Shown here in pieces: positions 33,783 through 43,313 of a stretch of DNA of 64,000 nt. The position numbers and the translations under genes were made by a program. This DNA is from Chloroflexota bacterium. GTDB taxonomy: Bacteria; Chloroflexota; Anaerolineae; J102. The notes beneath the pieces are model-generated. The model ran no database searches and was not told where the DNA came from. It was given only the letters and a program-made list of their open reading frames with translations. The stretch is from the NCBI GenBank assembly GCA_029782215.1, contig JAKOVD010000144.1, positions 186,001 to 250,000 on the forward strand, read 5' to 3'. Numbering within the stretch: position 1 is the first letter of the stretch; every line of letters begins with the position of its first letter.

Positions 33783-36700
33783 ATGCGCAGATTCCCAGCA
33801 GCAGTCCTCGTCATGCTCGTTGTCGGTGTTCTTGCCAACAGCGTGTTTGCCGCTGCCAGTCCGCTGGCCCTGGCTGAATCCCGGCCTGCGGCGAACGTCA
33901 CGCCGGCTGCGGTCGCGCCTGTCCAACGGCCTGCGGCCCAGGCCCCTGCCGAACCGGCGCGCGTCATGGGCCTGGGCCCCGGTTTCTTCATCGAGAACAG
34001 CGTCAGCGGCGTGCCCATCCCCCCGGCCAGCCATTCCGGCACGGGCTCTTTTCGCTTCTGGGACTGGAATACGCTCAACCCCGGCAGCGGCGTCTACAAC
34101 TTCGCCATCCTGGACAATTGGATTCAGCTTCAGCTCGGCGCCGGTTACCAGTACGTGGGCATCGCCATCAATACGTATGCCGGTCGCGCCTTCACCCGGA
34201 GCAGCTGCAGCGCCCAGAGCGTACGCCTGGGAGTTAGTTTGACGCCGGAGTGGGTGCTTAACGGTCCGGACGGGCAGGGCGGCACCGTCGACGACCCGGT
34301 CATCATCTCCAACCAGAAGTTCGTCTGGGACTGCAACAAGGATGGCACGGACGAGACCTATAACTGGCCCCTCCTGAACTATCAGAACGCCTACTACCGC
34401 GACCAGTACCGCACGTTTGTCAATGCCCTGGCCGACCACCTGCGCACAGGACCGTACGCTGACAAGGTCGCCTGGGTCGCCGCCGGGACGGGCAAGGACG
34501 GCGAAAACAAGCCCATGGATGATGAGGACGACAGCTCGTCGGGCATGAGTTCGTCGCAGTGGGTGAACGTCGTCAAGGGCATCCTCACCGATTACAGGAA
34601 CGCCTTCTTGAGCAGCAACGGCACGCCGGCAATCCGGGTGCTGACGCAGAATGCGCCCTTCTTCCTGCAGATTTCCGAGCGCCGGGATGTGGCGAAGTGG
34701 GCCTCAGACAACGGCATTGGCGTCGCCATCAACAACATCACCTCCGATTTCGACTTTGTAGAGTCGTGCAACAGCACCGATCCCAACTACAAATGCGCGG
34801 GCATCTATGACCAGGCCCGGCAGTACAGTGACAAGGTGCCCGTGGCGCTGGAAAGCTACGGCTACATGATGGCGACCCCCAACGAGTTCTACTGGTCGAT
34901 GGCGCGGGCGATGGACGTGCATGCCGACTTCATCCGCCTGTCCAACTTCTGGACCACGCAGGATACTGCCGACAACCGCACCATCGCCGAGTGGACCGAC
35001 AAATACATGGGCGTCGGCCTCCAGGCCGGTGACGTGACGCCGCCCAGCATCTGGTCACGCATGCGCGAGCATCGCGACCCCTGCTTCCTGTCCTACACGG
35101 GCGCCAGCGGCATTAGCTGCAACTGGTGGCCCACCAACGGCAACTACGAGTACTACCTGAAACAGGTCCACACGGCGCCGGGCGGCGTCACGATTCCCTT
35201 TACGGACGACGAGCGCTACAACGTCTCCGGCCGCAAGTTTGGCTGGGACAACTACGACTCCAACGTGCTCGGCAAGCCCTATCACTACAACACCAAACCC
35301 TATGACCCGGTTCTGCGCAGCGCCGGCCTGTACAGCGTTGGCGCCAGCAATGTGCAGATCGGGGTGGACCCTGGCTGGACGGCCCGGCGCAGCGATCAGG
35401 CCACAGGCAATTACGGTTTCTTCTTTGATGCCGACGACCGCTACCTCTCGCCGCCCACGGGCGATCCCCACCAGGTGGCCATCGCCGTGACCTACCTGGA
35501 CCAAGGGACGGACCGGTGGCGGCTGCGCTACGATTCCATGACCGGCGAAAAGTCCGCCCGTGTCTACGCCATCCAGGACTGGACGATCCCCATTGGCCTG
35601 GCCATCAATCCCAAGCTGCCCACAGCCGGTCTGCAGCCCGCCAATACCCTGTACATCCAGAAGACCAATACGAACACCTGGAAGACGGCCACCTTCCTGA
35701 TCGAAGACGGCTATTTCGGCAACCGGCTGCCGGGAGGCACGGACTTCTATCTCGACAGCCGCAGCGACACGGGCGCCAGCGATGGCAACGAGTACATCCA
35801 TCACGTGGACGTACGCAAGCTCAACAATGCGCCTCAAATCACTCCCACCCCCACGTCGACGCCGGCCGGAGCGACGCCCGGCCCCACCGCCACGCCCACG
35901 CCGACACCCACCGCCACCCCCAGCAGCACCAAGGGCAGCATTTCCGGGTACGTGTTCGAGGACGTCAACCTGAACGGCAATAAGGAGGGCTACGAACCTT
36001 CGCTTCCCGGTGTGCTCGTCGAGCTGGCCCCTGCCAACAATCCGGGCAATGTCATTCGCCAGGCGGTGACCGACAACAACGGCTTCTACCGCTTCACGGA
36101 CTTGTCGCCCGCGATCTACTTTCTAAACATCACGCTTCCTGCCGGCTGGGAAAAGCTGCTCGTCAGCCGCTATGCGCAGGTGGTGGTCGGCCAGGAGAAT
36201 CAGAACAATAACTTCCCAGTCAAACGCGTCGCCACGCCCACGCCCACAGCGACCCCGACATCCACCCCCACGCCGACGGCGACGACCACGCCCACGGCCA
36301 CTCCAACCGCCACACCCACGCCCACAAGCACCCCCACCGGCGGCCGCATCGAAGGCATCGTCTGGCACGACAGCGACCGCAGCGGCACTCTTGACGCCGG
36401 GGAGGTGAAGCTGCAGGGCGTCACGGTGCGGCTGCAAAACGCCAAGGGCGATGTGTTGGCCGAGAAGCAGACCGATGCCGACGGCAGATACGGCTTCCTG
36501 GGGCTGGCGCCGCTGACCTATCATGTGGTCATCGTGCTGGCGACAGGCTGGGAGTCCACGACGGCCGCAGACGCCTGGCTGGCGCCCGGCGCGGGCGTGC
36601 TGACCGTCGATTTCGGCGTCATTCCGGGACCGACACCGACGCCCACGGCCACCTCCGCGCCCAGCGGCAACCTCCATGCCCTGGTCTGGAACGATGCCAA

Positions 36701-36998
36701 CAGGGATGGGGTGAAGGATGAGGCCGAGCCGCCGCTGACAGGCGCCACCGTCATCGTCTACACCTGGCCCGGCATGCAGGAAGTAGCGCGAACGACTACC
36801 GGGGGGGATGGAATGGCGCGCTTCCTGGCCCTCCCTGCACCCACCACCTATAAGGTGGTTGAGCAGGACCTCGCCGGCATGAGCTCCAGCACGACGAACG
36901 AGGTCCTCCTGGTGCTCACCGCCGGAGCCACGTTTGACGTCGCCTTCGGTGACTATGAGGTTCTCGAGCATGTCTATGTGCCTCTGATCCGGAGGTAG
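33783..36998 (+). CDS. Large secreted multidomain protein: GH-like barrel plus three SdrD/prealbumin-like repeats
   Basis: 1071 aa. The signal peptide RRFPAAVLVMLVVGVLANSVFA precedes a large region (about residues 60-420) resembling a beta-galactosidase-type TIM-barrel hydrolase (GSFRFWDWNTLNPGSGVYNF, WVAAGTGKDGENKP). A beta-rich domain follows to about 690. Three SdrD-B/CNA-B-like repeats come next (YVFEDVNLNGNKEGYEPSLP, VWHDSDRSGTLDAGEVKLQG, VWNDANRDGVKDEAEPPLTG), each preceded by Thr-Pro-rich linkers. The last residues are VYVPLIRR, resembling the tail of the next gene. The ATG at 33783 has GGAG 8 nt upstream. Catalytic residues could not be assigned, so the enzyme activity is tentative. 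Confidence 0.7.
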   Translation: MRRFPAAVLVMLVVGVLANSVFAAASPLALAESRPAANVTPAAVAPVQRPAAQAPAEPARVMGLGPGFFIENSVSGVPIPPASHSGTGSFRFWDWNTLNPGSGVYNFAILDNWIQLQLGAGYQYVGIAINTYAGRAFTRSSCSAQSVRLGVSLTPEWVLNGPDGQGGTVDDPVIISNQKFVWDCNKDGTDETYNWPLLNYQNAYYRDQYRTFVNALADHLRTGPYADKVAWVAAGTGKDGENKPMDDEDDSSSGMSSSQWVNVVKGILTDYRNAFLSSNGTPAIRVLTQNAPFFLQISERRDVAKWASDNGIGVAINNITSDFDFVESCNSTDPNYKCAGIYDQARQYSDKVPVALESYGYMMATPNEFYWSMARAMDVHADFIRLSNFWTTQDTADNRTIAEWTDKYMGVGLQAGDVTPPSIWSRMREHRDPCFLSYTGASGISCNWWPTNGNYEYYLKQVHTAPGGVTIPFTDDERYNVSGRKFGWDNYDSNVLGKPYHYNTKPYDPVLRSAGLYSVGASNVQIGVDPGWTARRSDQATGNYGFFFDADDRYLSPPTGDPHQVAIAVTYLDQGTDRWRLRYDSMTGEKSARVYAIQDWTIPIGLAINPKLPTAGLQPANTLYIQKTNTNTWKTATFLIEDGYFGNRLPGGTDFYLDSRSDTGASDGNEYIHHVDVRKLNNAPQITPTPTSTPAGATPGPTATPTPTPTATPSSTKGSISGYVFEDVNLNGNKEGYEPSLPGVLVELAPANNPGNVIRQAVTDNNGFYRFTDLSPAIYFLNITLPAGWEKLLVSRYAQVVVGQENQNNNFPVKRVATPTPTATPTSTPTPTATTTPTATPTATPTPTSTPTGGRIEGIVWHDSDRSGTLDAGEVKLQGVTVRLQNAKGDVLAEKQTDADGRYGFLGLAPLTYHVVIVLATGWESTTAADAWLAPGAGVLTVDFGVIPGPTPTPTATSAPSGNLHALVWNDANRDGVKDEAEPPLTGATVIVYTWPGMQEVARTTTGGDGMARFLALPAPTTYKVVEQDLAGMSSSTTNEVLLVLTAGATFDVAFGDYEVLEHVYVPLIRR
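35836..35933 (+). repeat. Thr-Pro codon repeats (first linker)
   Basis: Degenerate ACGCCCAC-type repeat coding for a Thr-Pro-rich linker in the secreted protein. Similar tracts occur at 36232-36345 and 36630-36655 in the same gene and at 39362-39475 in the next one. Confidence 0.7.
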
Positions 36999-37051
36999 CG
37001 CCTTCAGGCACCAGCCCTACACCCTTTCTGCCGTCGCGTTTGTCACCCACC

Positions 37052-37106
37052 AACCGCCGGTTTCCCATCGCCGCAGCCAAGCTGGCGGGGTCGGGAGCCG
37101 GCGGTT
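37052..37106 (+). terminator. Long imperfect hairpin after the secreted GH-like gene
   Basis: Outer arms AACCGCCGG (37052-37060) and CCGGCGGTT (37098-37106) are perfectly complementary. An inner stem CCGCAGC/GCT(G)GCGG closes a CAA loop. No U-run follows, so it could be a non-canonical terminator or another structured RNA. Confidence 0.45.
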
Positions 37107-37137
37107 GCGTTTGATCGACGCCGGACGCGTGATGCTT

Positions 37138-37167
37138 TTGTTTCCCAGTTCTACGCCTGCGTATAAT
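37138..37167 (+). promoter_or_regulatory. Promoter for the secreted hydrolase gene
   Basis: -35 TTGTTT (37138-37143), 18-bp spacer, perfect -10 TATAAT (37162-37167). The start near 37174 leaves about 28 nt before the ATG at 37202. Confidence 0.7.
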
Positions 37168-37201
37168 GTTGAGTCTGATACCCCACTTGCCACCCCCTTT
37201 T

Positions 37202-39826
37202 ATGTCAACGGCGTCTCGCCAGCGCTTGCACCGCCTTCGCCCCCTTCTCATCAGCCTGTCAACAGTCACCTTTCTCCTCGCCGGTGTGGCCCTGTTCACC
37301 GCGCCCGGCGCCTGGGCAAGGGCGAAGGTGATCGAGGTCCGTTCCAACATCGATGAGTCCTGCCACTATGTCGATGGCTACACCTCTCAGGAGATCGACA
37401 TCGTGGTGCCCTACACCGGCACCGTAACGAGCGCCAGGCTCCTGATGCGCTCCACCAACGTCCTGAACAACCTGCACCCCATCCAGGTGAACGGTGTGGA
37501 CATCGGGCAGACCCCGCCCACCGACGGCTACACAGGCTGCAGTACGAACCCCGCCATTCCCATTTACGAGTACACCGTGCCGCCCGAGCTGCTGAGGCCC
37601 GGCGTCAACACCATTCGCCTGACCTCAGAAAATACCTCTGACGGTTGGGGCACCAACTACCTGGAACTTCGGATCACAGGTGAGAACATCACGGGAAGCT
37701 CTTTCGAGGCCATCCAGTTTTCAGGGGATGGCGGGGATAGAGTGCCGGCAGTCGTGCTGGCGCCGCTGGACCAGAGCGCACCCCGCCCCCTGCTCCTGCT
37801 CTTTCACGGCTGGAACGGGACGCCGATGGAGGTGTACGAAACAGACTACACCCAGGCGGCCGTCCAACGTGGCTGGCTCGTGGCAGCCCCGGTGCAGCGC
37901 GGTCAGGACACCCTCGGCCCGGCCGGGGCGCCGTTGGCTTCACTGCGCAGCCAGCACGACGCCATTGACCTGGTGGACTACATGCGCAGCCACTACCCCA
38001 TCGACCCCAATCGCATCTACGTGGGCGGCTTCAGCATGGGCGGCATGATGGCGGGCACGATGGCCGCCAAGTATCCTGATGTCTTTGCCGCCGCCGTCAC
38101 GCACAAGGCCATCACCGACCTGGGCGATTGGTACAACGAAAGCAGTTCGTTCCGCCAGTCACGCATCGTGACGGAGACCGGCGGCACCCCCAACCAGAAG
38201 TCTTTTGAGTACCAGCGCCGCAGCCCAATCACGTTTGCCTCCAATTTCGAGAACCTGCCGCTGGCCATCATCCACGGCACGACGGACACCACGGTGCCGC
38301 CGCACCATGCCGAGGACCTCTATGACGCCATTTTGCCTGCGGCAGGGCGAAGGCTCGATCTGCACTGGTATGCGGGCAACCATGGCGATGATCCGGCGCC
38401 CTATGGGGGCGAATGGGCGGCTGCATTCATGCAGGTTTATACACGGCTGGACAACCCGGCGCACCTGCACGTGCGCACGGACGAGGCCAAGGCCTTCTAC
38501 TGGCTGACCCTGGGCAAGCGCAGCACCGGGACTTTCACCGAGGCCGCTGCCGGCGTCGATGCACCCGCTGACAGGTTCACCGTCACCATCACCGATACAC
38601 AACAGCCTGTTGACCTGGGCTTCGACCTCAAACGCATGGGGTTGGATCCGCAGGCCAGCTACGTCATCTCGCAGACGACCAGCACGCATGGCACCATCCT
38701 ATTACCGGTGCTGCCCCTGGCCGGCAGTATTGTATGGACCGTGCCCGCCGGGGTCACGCACCTCACCATCAGTCCCAACACCGGCGATCTGCCCGTGCAG
38801 CTTGAGCTGCAGGACGGGCGCAATGGCTACGCAGGCGCCGCCGACACCTGGTTGAACGCCTGGGTTCCTGCCTCCAATTACGGCAACGCCAATGTCCTGA
38901 GTCTGCGCACCGATGGTGTGGCCAAAGGGCTGCTGCGTTTTGACCTTGCGGGCCTGTTGCCTGGCAATGCCGAGATCCTGGCGGCCAATCTCAAGCTCTA
39001 TGCCGATGCGACCGGCCCGGCGATGACGGTTGGCGTGCATGCCATGCTGCGGTCGTGGAGCGAGGCGACTGCCACCTATAACCAGGCGGCTGCGGGTCAG
39101 GCCTGGGCCCAGGCCGGGGGCAAGCCGGGGCAGGATTGGGCCGCAACGCCCTCCGCCACGCTGACCTTGCCCAACGGGGCGGGGGTGGTCACCGCCAACG
39201 TGGCCAGCCTGGCGCGGAGCTGGGTGCAGGATCCCGACACCAACTACGGCCTGGTGCTGCTGCCCACCAACGCCCAATATAACGGCGCCCGGACGTTGCA
39301 CACCAGCGAGCACGTTGATCCCACATCGCGCCCTTTGCTTGAAATCATCTTCCAGGTTCCGTCCCCCACGCCGACGCCCACGGCCACCCCCACCCCCACG
39401 CCCACCCTCACCCCCACCGCAACGCCCACCGCAACGCCCACGGCCACGCCGACGCCCACCGCCACCCCGGCTGCGGGGGCCATCGACGGCCTTGTCTACG
39501 AGGACAGCAACGGCGATGACGTTTTCCAGCCCGGCGAGCCCACCCTGGCGGGCGCTGTGGTGGACCTCTGGCAGGGACAAGACCTGCTTTTCTCGCAGAC
39601 GACGGCCGAGGACGGCAAGTTCGAGTTTGCCAGCCTGCCAGCGCACAGTTACGTCGTCAGGGAGAAAGCGCCGCCGGGCTACGGCGTGGCCAGTCCGGTG
39701 GATGCGCTGACGGTGGGAGTCAGCGCCGGCCAGCAATCTTATGTCGAGTTCGGCCATCAGCCGCTGCCGACCGCCACCCCCACGGTGGAGCCAGTGCCAC
39801 TCTATCTACCTTTGCTGCGGCGCTAA
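37202..39826 (+). CDS. Secreted alpha/beta-hydrolase with DNRLRE/CBM-like and SdrD-like domains
   Basis: 874 aa. A signal peptide (LLISLSTVTFLLAGVALF, cleaved near GAWA) leads a beta-sandwich of about 130 residues. An alpha/beta-hydrolase follows with LLLLFHGWNGTPMEVYE (oxyanion HG) and YVGGFSMGGMMAG (GxSxG nucleophile Ser), and probable catalytic His in YAGNHGDDPAPY. It resembles PHB-depolymerase/feruloyl-esterase-type proteins. A DNRLRE-type domain comes next (TWLNAWVPASNYGNANVLSL, SEHVDPTSRPLLEI), then a Thr-Pro linker, one SdrD-like repeat (YEDSNGDDVFQPGEPTLAG) and the tail LYLPLLRR. The ATG at 37202 was chosen over a non-ATG-proximal 37166 start because it follows the promoter. Confidence 0.82.
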   Translation: MSTASRQRLHRLRPLLISLSTVTFLLAGVALFTAPGAWARAKVIEVRSNIDESCHYVDGYTSQEIDIVVPYTGTVTSARLLMRSTNVLNNLHPIQVNGVDIGQTPPTDGYTGCSTNPAIPIYEYTVPPELLRPGVNTIRLTSENTSDGWGTNYLELRITGENITGSSFEAIQFSGDGGDRVPAVVLAPLDQSAPRPLLLLFHGWNGTPMEVYETDYTQAAVQRGWLVAAPVQRGQDTLGPAGAPLASLRSQHDAIDLVDYMRSHYPIDPNRIYVGGFSMGGMMAGTMAAKYPDVFAAAVTHKAITDLGDWYNESSSFRQSRIVTETGGTPNQKSFEYQRRSPITFASNFENLPLAIIHGTTDTTVPPHHAEDLYDAILPAAGRRLDLHWYAGNHGDDPAPYGGEWAAAFMQVYTRLDNPAHLHVRTDEAKAFYWLTLGKRSTGTFTEAAAGVDAPADRFTVTITDTQQPVDLGFDLKRMGLDPQASYVISQTTSTHGTILLPVLPLAGSIVWTVPAGVTHLTISPNTGDLPVQLELQDGRNGYAGAADTWLNAWVPASNYGNANVLSLRTDGVAKGLLRFDLAGLLPGNAEILAANLKLYADATGPAMTVGVHAMLRSWSEATATYNQAAAGQAWAQAGGKPGQDWAATPSATLTLPNGAGVVTANVASLARSWVQDPDTNYGLVLLPTNAQYNGARTLHTSEHVDPTSRPLLEIIFQVPSPTPTPTATPTPTPTLTPTATPTATPTATPTPTATPAAGAIDGLVYEDSNGDDVFQPGEPTLAGAVVDLWQGQDLLFSQTTAEDGKFEFASLPAHSYVVREKAPPGYGVASPVDALTVGVSAGQQSYVEFGHQPLPTATPTVEPVPLYLPLLRR

Positions 39827-39832
39827 ACCGTC

Positions 39833-40573
39833 ATGGACCTTGTTGCCTGGTATGAAGCCTATTGGGCGGCGAAGGACGACACCGTCGACCACAGCCGCCT
39901 GGACCTGCTGTTGCCCCACGTGCAGCCGGGACAGCGCGTCTTCCAATTGGATGGAGGACCCGGCATGCTGGCCGAACGCATGGTGCGCGAGCGCGGCGCG
40001 CGGGTCATCATGACCGACCTGACCCAGGAGGCGACCCGCCGGGCACGCGCCAAGGGCCTGGACGCCAGCCAGCTCTACATCGCCGAGCAGGATATTCCGC
40101 ATCCAGATGCCAGTTTCGACGCCGTGGTGTCTGACTCGGCCATCGAGCATCACTTTGACCCGGCCCGGTCGTTCGACGAGCTGGCGCGCGTGCTTAAGCC
40201 CGGTGGCGCCTTTGTCTTGTGCCTCCCCAATGCCGGTCACTGGCGCTGTCGTTGGTGGCTCCTACGCGGCCGCTTCCCCTACGTACGCGGAACACCCACT
40301 GACTTCACGCATCTCCGGTTCTTCACCCTGCACGAGATTCGCCTCTGGCTGTTTGAACGCGGGATCGACATCCAACACATCGACGGTTCCGCTTCCCTTT
40401 GGGTGCGGGGCCTCTATCCCTCGTGGCTGCGGCGCCCACCTATCGCCGGCTTGTACACCCGACTTGCCCGCCGTTGGCCGGCGCTCTTCGCCCGCGATCT
40501 GATCGTAGTGGGCCGCAAGCGCGGCGTCCAGAACGAAACCCGCCGGCCTTCCGTTTCCAGCACCCCCTCATGA
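39833..40573 (+). CDS. Class I SAM-dependent methyltransferase
   Basis: 246 aa, Methyltransf_11-like. The SAM-binding loop is FQLDGGPGMLAERMV, then ARVIMTDLTQEATRRA with the acidic residue. The post-motif is FDAVVSDSAIEHHFDPARSFDELARVLKPGGAFVLCLPN, interrupted here only for length limits (near residues 98-137). It has no TM. It starts 6 bp after the hydrolase stop and overlaps the flippase start by 4 bp (ATGA), linking it to the second glycan cluster. The acceptor is probably a glycan or lipid intermediate, but this is inference. Confidence 0.85.
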   Translation: MDLVAWYEAYWAAKDDTVDHSRLDLLLPHVQPGQRVFQLDGGPGMLAERMVRERGARVIMTDLTQEATRRARAKGLDASQLYIAEQDIPHPDASFDAVVSDSAIEHHFDPARSFDELARVLKPGGAFVLCLPNAGHWRCRWWLLRGRFPYVRGTPTDFTHLRFFTLHEIRLWLFERGIDIQHIDGSASLWVRGLYPSWLRRPPIAGLYTRLARRWPALFARDLIVVGRKRGVQNETRRPSVSSTPS

Positions 40574-42069
40574 CTTTTCGCAAGCAGGTTGCCGACAGCG
40601 CCGTCTGGGTTGGCATCTCCACCGTCGCCATCAAACTGCTGACATTCATCAGCGTCACACTCGTCCTGGCGCGCGTGCTGAACCCCGCGGATTTCGGCGT
40701 GGTTGGGGTGGCCTGGCTGGCCATCAACTCGCTGGAGTATTTTCGTGAGATGGGGGTGGCTTCAGCCCTGGTCTACTGGCAGAAGGACGATGATGGCCTG
40801 GCCGCAGACGTCGCCTATATCGCCATCCTGATCAGCAGCTTCGTCACCTATGCAGTCATCTTCCTCGGCGCCCCCTGGGTGGCTTACTTCTTCCAGAACA
40901 CACCGACGGTAGTGCCGGTCTTGCGTGTGTTGGGGCTGGTGACCATCATCAATGGGATCAGCCAGGTGCCCTACACCCTGCTGGCCAAGAACCTGGACTT
41001 TCGCAACAAGGCCATTCCGGAAATCATCGGCGGCATCTCCAACGCCGGGGTGGCCATTGTCATGGCCCTGACTGGGTATGGCGTCTGGGCCATCGTGGCG
41101 GGCTACCTGGCCGATGCGGTGGCTCGCAGCAGTCTCATCTGGTTCTTCACCACCTGGCGTCCGCGCTGGCGCTTTGACCGCACGATCTGGCGCCAGATGA
41201 CGGGCTACGGCCGGCATGTGGTGGGAAGCCGGCTGCTCATCTTCGGGATCACCAATATCGACGACCTGTTCGTAGGCCGCTTCCTGGGCACGACGGACTT
41301 TGGCTACTACACCTTTGCCTACCGGCTGAGCAACGTTCCCGCCACGCACATCACAGGTTTTCTGAACAACCTGATGTTTCCGGCCTTCAGCAAGATCCAG
41401 GACGATCGCGAGCGTGTGCGCCGTGGGTACTTCGAAACCCTCCATGCGGTGGGCCTGGTGACCATCCCCCTGGCCGTGGGCACCTTCGTCCTGGGACCAA
41501 ACTTCGTCCACAACTACTACAGCGGCAAATGGGATGCGGCCATCATTCCCCTGGAATGGCTCACCATCTACGGTCTGATGCGCTCGATCTCGGCCAACCT
41601 GGGCAGCATCTACCGGGCGCTGGGCAAGCCGGAATGGCTGACCTACCTGGCGCTGTGGCGTTTTCTGACGATGCTGATTCTGCTCTATCCCGCTCTCCAA
41701 TGGAACGGGATCATCGGCGTGGCCATGTTGAGTGGCATCGTCTCGGTGGTCGACATGTGCATCGCCGCCTGGGGCGGCAACCAACTGATGGGCGGGGGCT
41801 ACGTCATCTATTTCCGTGAGCTCGGCCTGACCTTTGTGGTGTCCTGTGTCACGGCCGTCGTCGGCTATCTGCTGCTGCCGTATGTGCCTTCTTTGCACCG
41901 CATGTTCCCGTTCCTGGTCGCCGGCACGGTCATGATGACGCTTTACACGTTCATCATGGTCTGGCTGGACGTTCGCTTCCGGGTGATGGCCTTGGGTGCG
42001 TTGGTTCGCCTGGGGCAACTGCGGCTGACGCTGGCGCAGCGCAGCGCCGCCTCGCGCAAGGGGGCGTGA
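40570..42069 (+). CDS. Wzx-type polysaccharide flippase (MOP superfamily)
   Basis: 499 aa with about 12-14 hydrophobic helices. It starts FRKQVADSAVWVGISTVAIK, followed by VLARVLNPADFGVVGVAWL, the N-terminal pattern of lipopolysaccharide/teichuronic-acid exporters (Wzx, TuaB). It would flip undecaprenyl-linked repeat units across the membrane. The ATG at 40570 overlaps the methyltransferase stop (ATGA). A longer reading from 40399 lies inside the methyltransferase gene in another frame and is not credible. Directly after the stop begins a heptamer repeat tract. Confidence 0.88.
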   Translation: MTFRKQVADSAVWVGISTVAIKLLTFISVTLVLARVLNPADFGVVGVAWLAINSLEYFREMGVASALVYWQKDDDGLAADVAYIAILISSFVTYAVIFLGAPWVAYFFQNTPTVVPVLRVLGLVTIINGISQVPYTLLAKNLDFRNKAIPEIIGGISNAGVAIVMALTGYGVWAIVAGYLADAVARSSLIWFFTTWRPRWRFDRTIWRQMTGYGRHVVGSRLLIFGITNIDDLFVGRFLGTTDFGYYTFAYRLSNVPATHITGFLNNLMFPAFSKIQDDRERVRRGYFETLHAVGLVTIPLAVGTFVLGPNFVHNYYSGKWDAAIIPLEWLTIYGLMRSISANLGSIYRALGKPEWLTYLALWRFLTMLILLYPALQWNGIIGVAMLSGIVSVVDMCIAAWGGNQLMGGGYVIYFRELGLTFVVSCVTAVVGYLLLPYVPSLHRMFPFLVAGTVMMTLYTFIMVWLDVRFRVMALGALVRLGQLRLTLAQRSAASRKGA

Positions 42070-42118
42070 GGTGGCAGGTAGCAGGGAGCAGGTGGCAGGT
42101 GGCAGATGGCAGGTGGCC
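42070..42118 (+). repeat. Heptamer tandem repeat (GGTGGCA)n
   Basis: Seven consecutive 7-mers: GGTGGCA, GGTAGCA, GGGAGCA, GGTGGCA, GGTGGCA, GATGGCA, GGTGGCC. The tract begins immediately after the flippase stop codon and is not in a gene. Confidence 0.85.
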
Positions 42119-42195
42119 GGACCCTTCCGAGCCCCGACTGTGAGGGAGGGGTCACGTAACACGGCTCACGCAACATGGAGCACGGAGGTCTAGGG

Positions 42196-43305
42196 GTGGC
42201 TGATCCGGCGGCGCGACCTCTCAAGGTGGTCTATCTGTCACGGGTGCGCCTCAATCCCTATGTCAGGCTGATGGCCGACGGCGTGCACAAGGCCGACGCC
42301 GCGATCAGGACCGGCATCAGCCCCACCTTCACCTGGCGTCTGCTGCTGCCGGGAAGACCCAACGTCGTGCACATGCACTGGATCGAGCTCCAGTACAGCT
42401 ACCGGCACCCACCGCGCTCGCAAGCCGAATGGGACCTGCAAGCCCTCCTCGTTAAGCTCAATCTGGCCCGGCATCGTGGCACGCGTCTTTTCTACACGGT
42501 CCACAATCTCAACCAGCACGAAGGGCTCTATCCCGACCTGAACGAGAAGGCCAACCGCTGGCTGTTCACTCATGCCGATGCCATTCACGTCCATGATGAA
42601 GCCAGCGCTGCCGTCGTGGCCGCGCAGTACGGTCGCCGGGACCATGTCTACGTGGTTCCACACGGCCACTATCTCCATGCGTATCCGAACACCATCGATC
42701 GCGCGAGCGCCAGGCGGCGCCTGGGACTCCCCTCTGACAGCTACGTGTACCTCTGCCTGGGCCAGGCGCGGCCGTACAAGGGACTCGAGCAGCTTATCAC
42801 AGCGTTTATGAGCCTGGACGAGGCGGGCAGCATCCTGGTGATCGCCGGCCATACGGAATCCGGTGACTACCGCGCCCAGCTTGAGAAGTTGGCAGGCGAC
42901 CATGCGAATGTGCGGCTTTTCCCGGACTACGTCGCCGATGACGAGCTGCAAGTGTTCTTCAACGCCGCCGATGCCTGCGTCTTTCCCTATCGCCGGGCAA
43001 CGACTTCAGGTGCGGCCCTGCTGGCCTACTCCTTTGGCAAACCCATCGTCGCCCCGGCCATCGGTCCCTTTCCCGAGCTAGTCGGGCTGGCGGGCCTGCC
43101 TGACGCCAACGGCGCCGTGGCGACGGACCGCGGCATCCTGTTCCACCCCGAACGCGATGACCTGGGTCAGGCGCTGAAGAAGGCGCAGTGCCTGTCAGCC
43201 ACCGGCGCACGGGCATCGGCGTTGGCAACCGTGGCCAATCGTGATTGGACCGTGCTTGGCGCCAGGCACGCGGCGGCTTATCGGGGCGACGCCACAGGCG
43301 ACTGA
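42196..43305 (+). CDS. GT4-family glycosyltransferase
   Basis: 369 aa, GT-B fold. Segments: VVHMHWIELQ, TVHNLNQHEG, DAIHVHDEASA in the N-terminal half. YLCLGQARPYKGLEQLITAF opens the donor-binding half, and VFPYRRATTSGAALLAYSFGKPIV is the signature region. The GTG at 42196 is preferred because GGAGG lies 7 nt upstream; an ATG at 42175 is also in frame. It resembles beta-1,4-mannosyltransferase-like or GDP-sugar GT4 enzymes, but donor assignment is not possible. Confidence 0.83.
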   Translation: MADPAARPLKVVYLSRVRLNPYVRLMADGVHKADAAIRTGISPTFTWRLLLPGRPNVVHMHWIELQYSYRHPPRSQAEWDLQALLVKLNLARHRGTRLFYTVHNLNQHEGLYPDLNEKANRWLFTHADAIHVHDEASAAVVAAQYGRRDHVYVVPHGHYLHAYPNTIDRASARRRLGLPSDSYVYLCLGQARPYKGLEQLITAFMSLDEAGSILVIAGHTESGDYRAQLEKLAGDHANVRLFPDYVADDELQVFFNAADACVFPYRRATTSGAALLAYSFGKPIVAPAIGPFPELVGLAGLPDANGAVATDRGILFHPERDDLGQALKKAQCLSATGARASALATVANRDWTVLGARHAAAYRGDATGD

Positions 43306-43313
43306 CATCTCCC

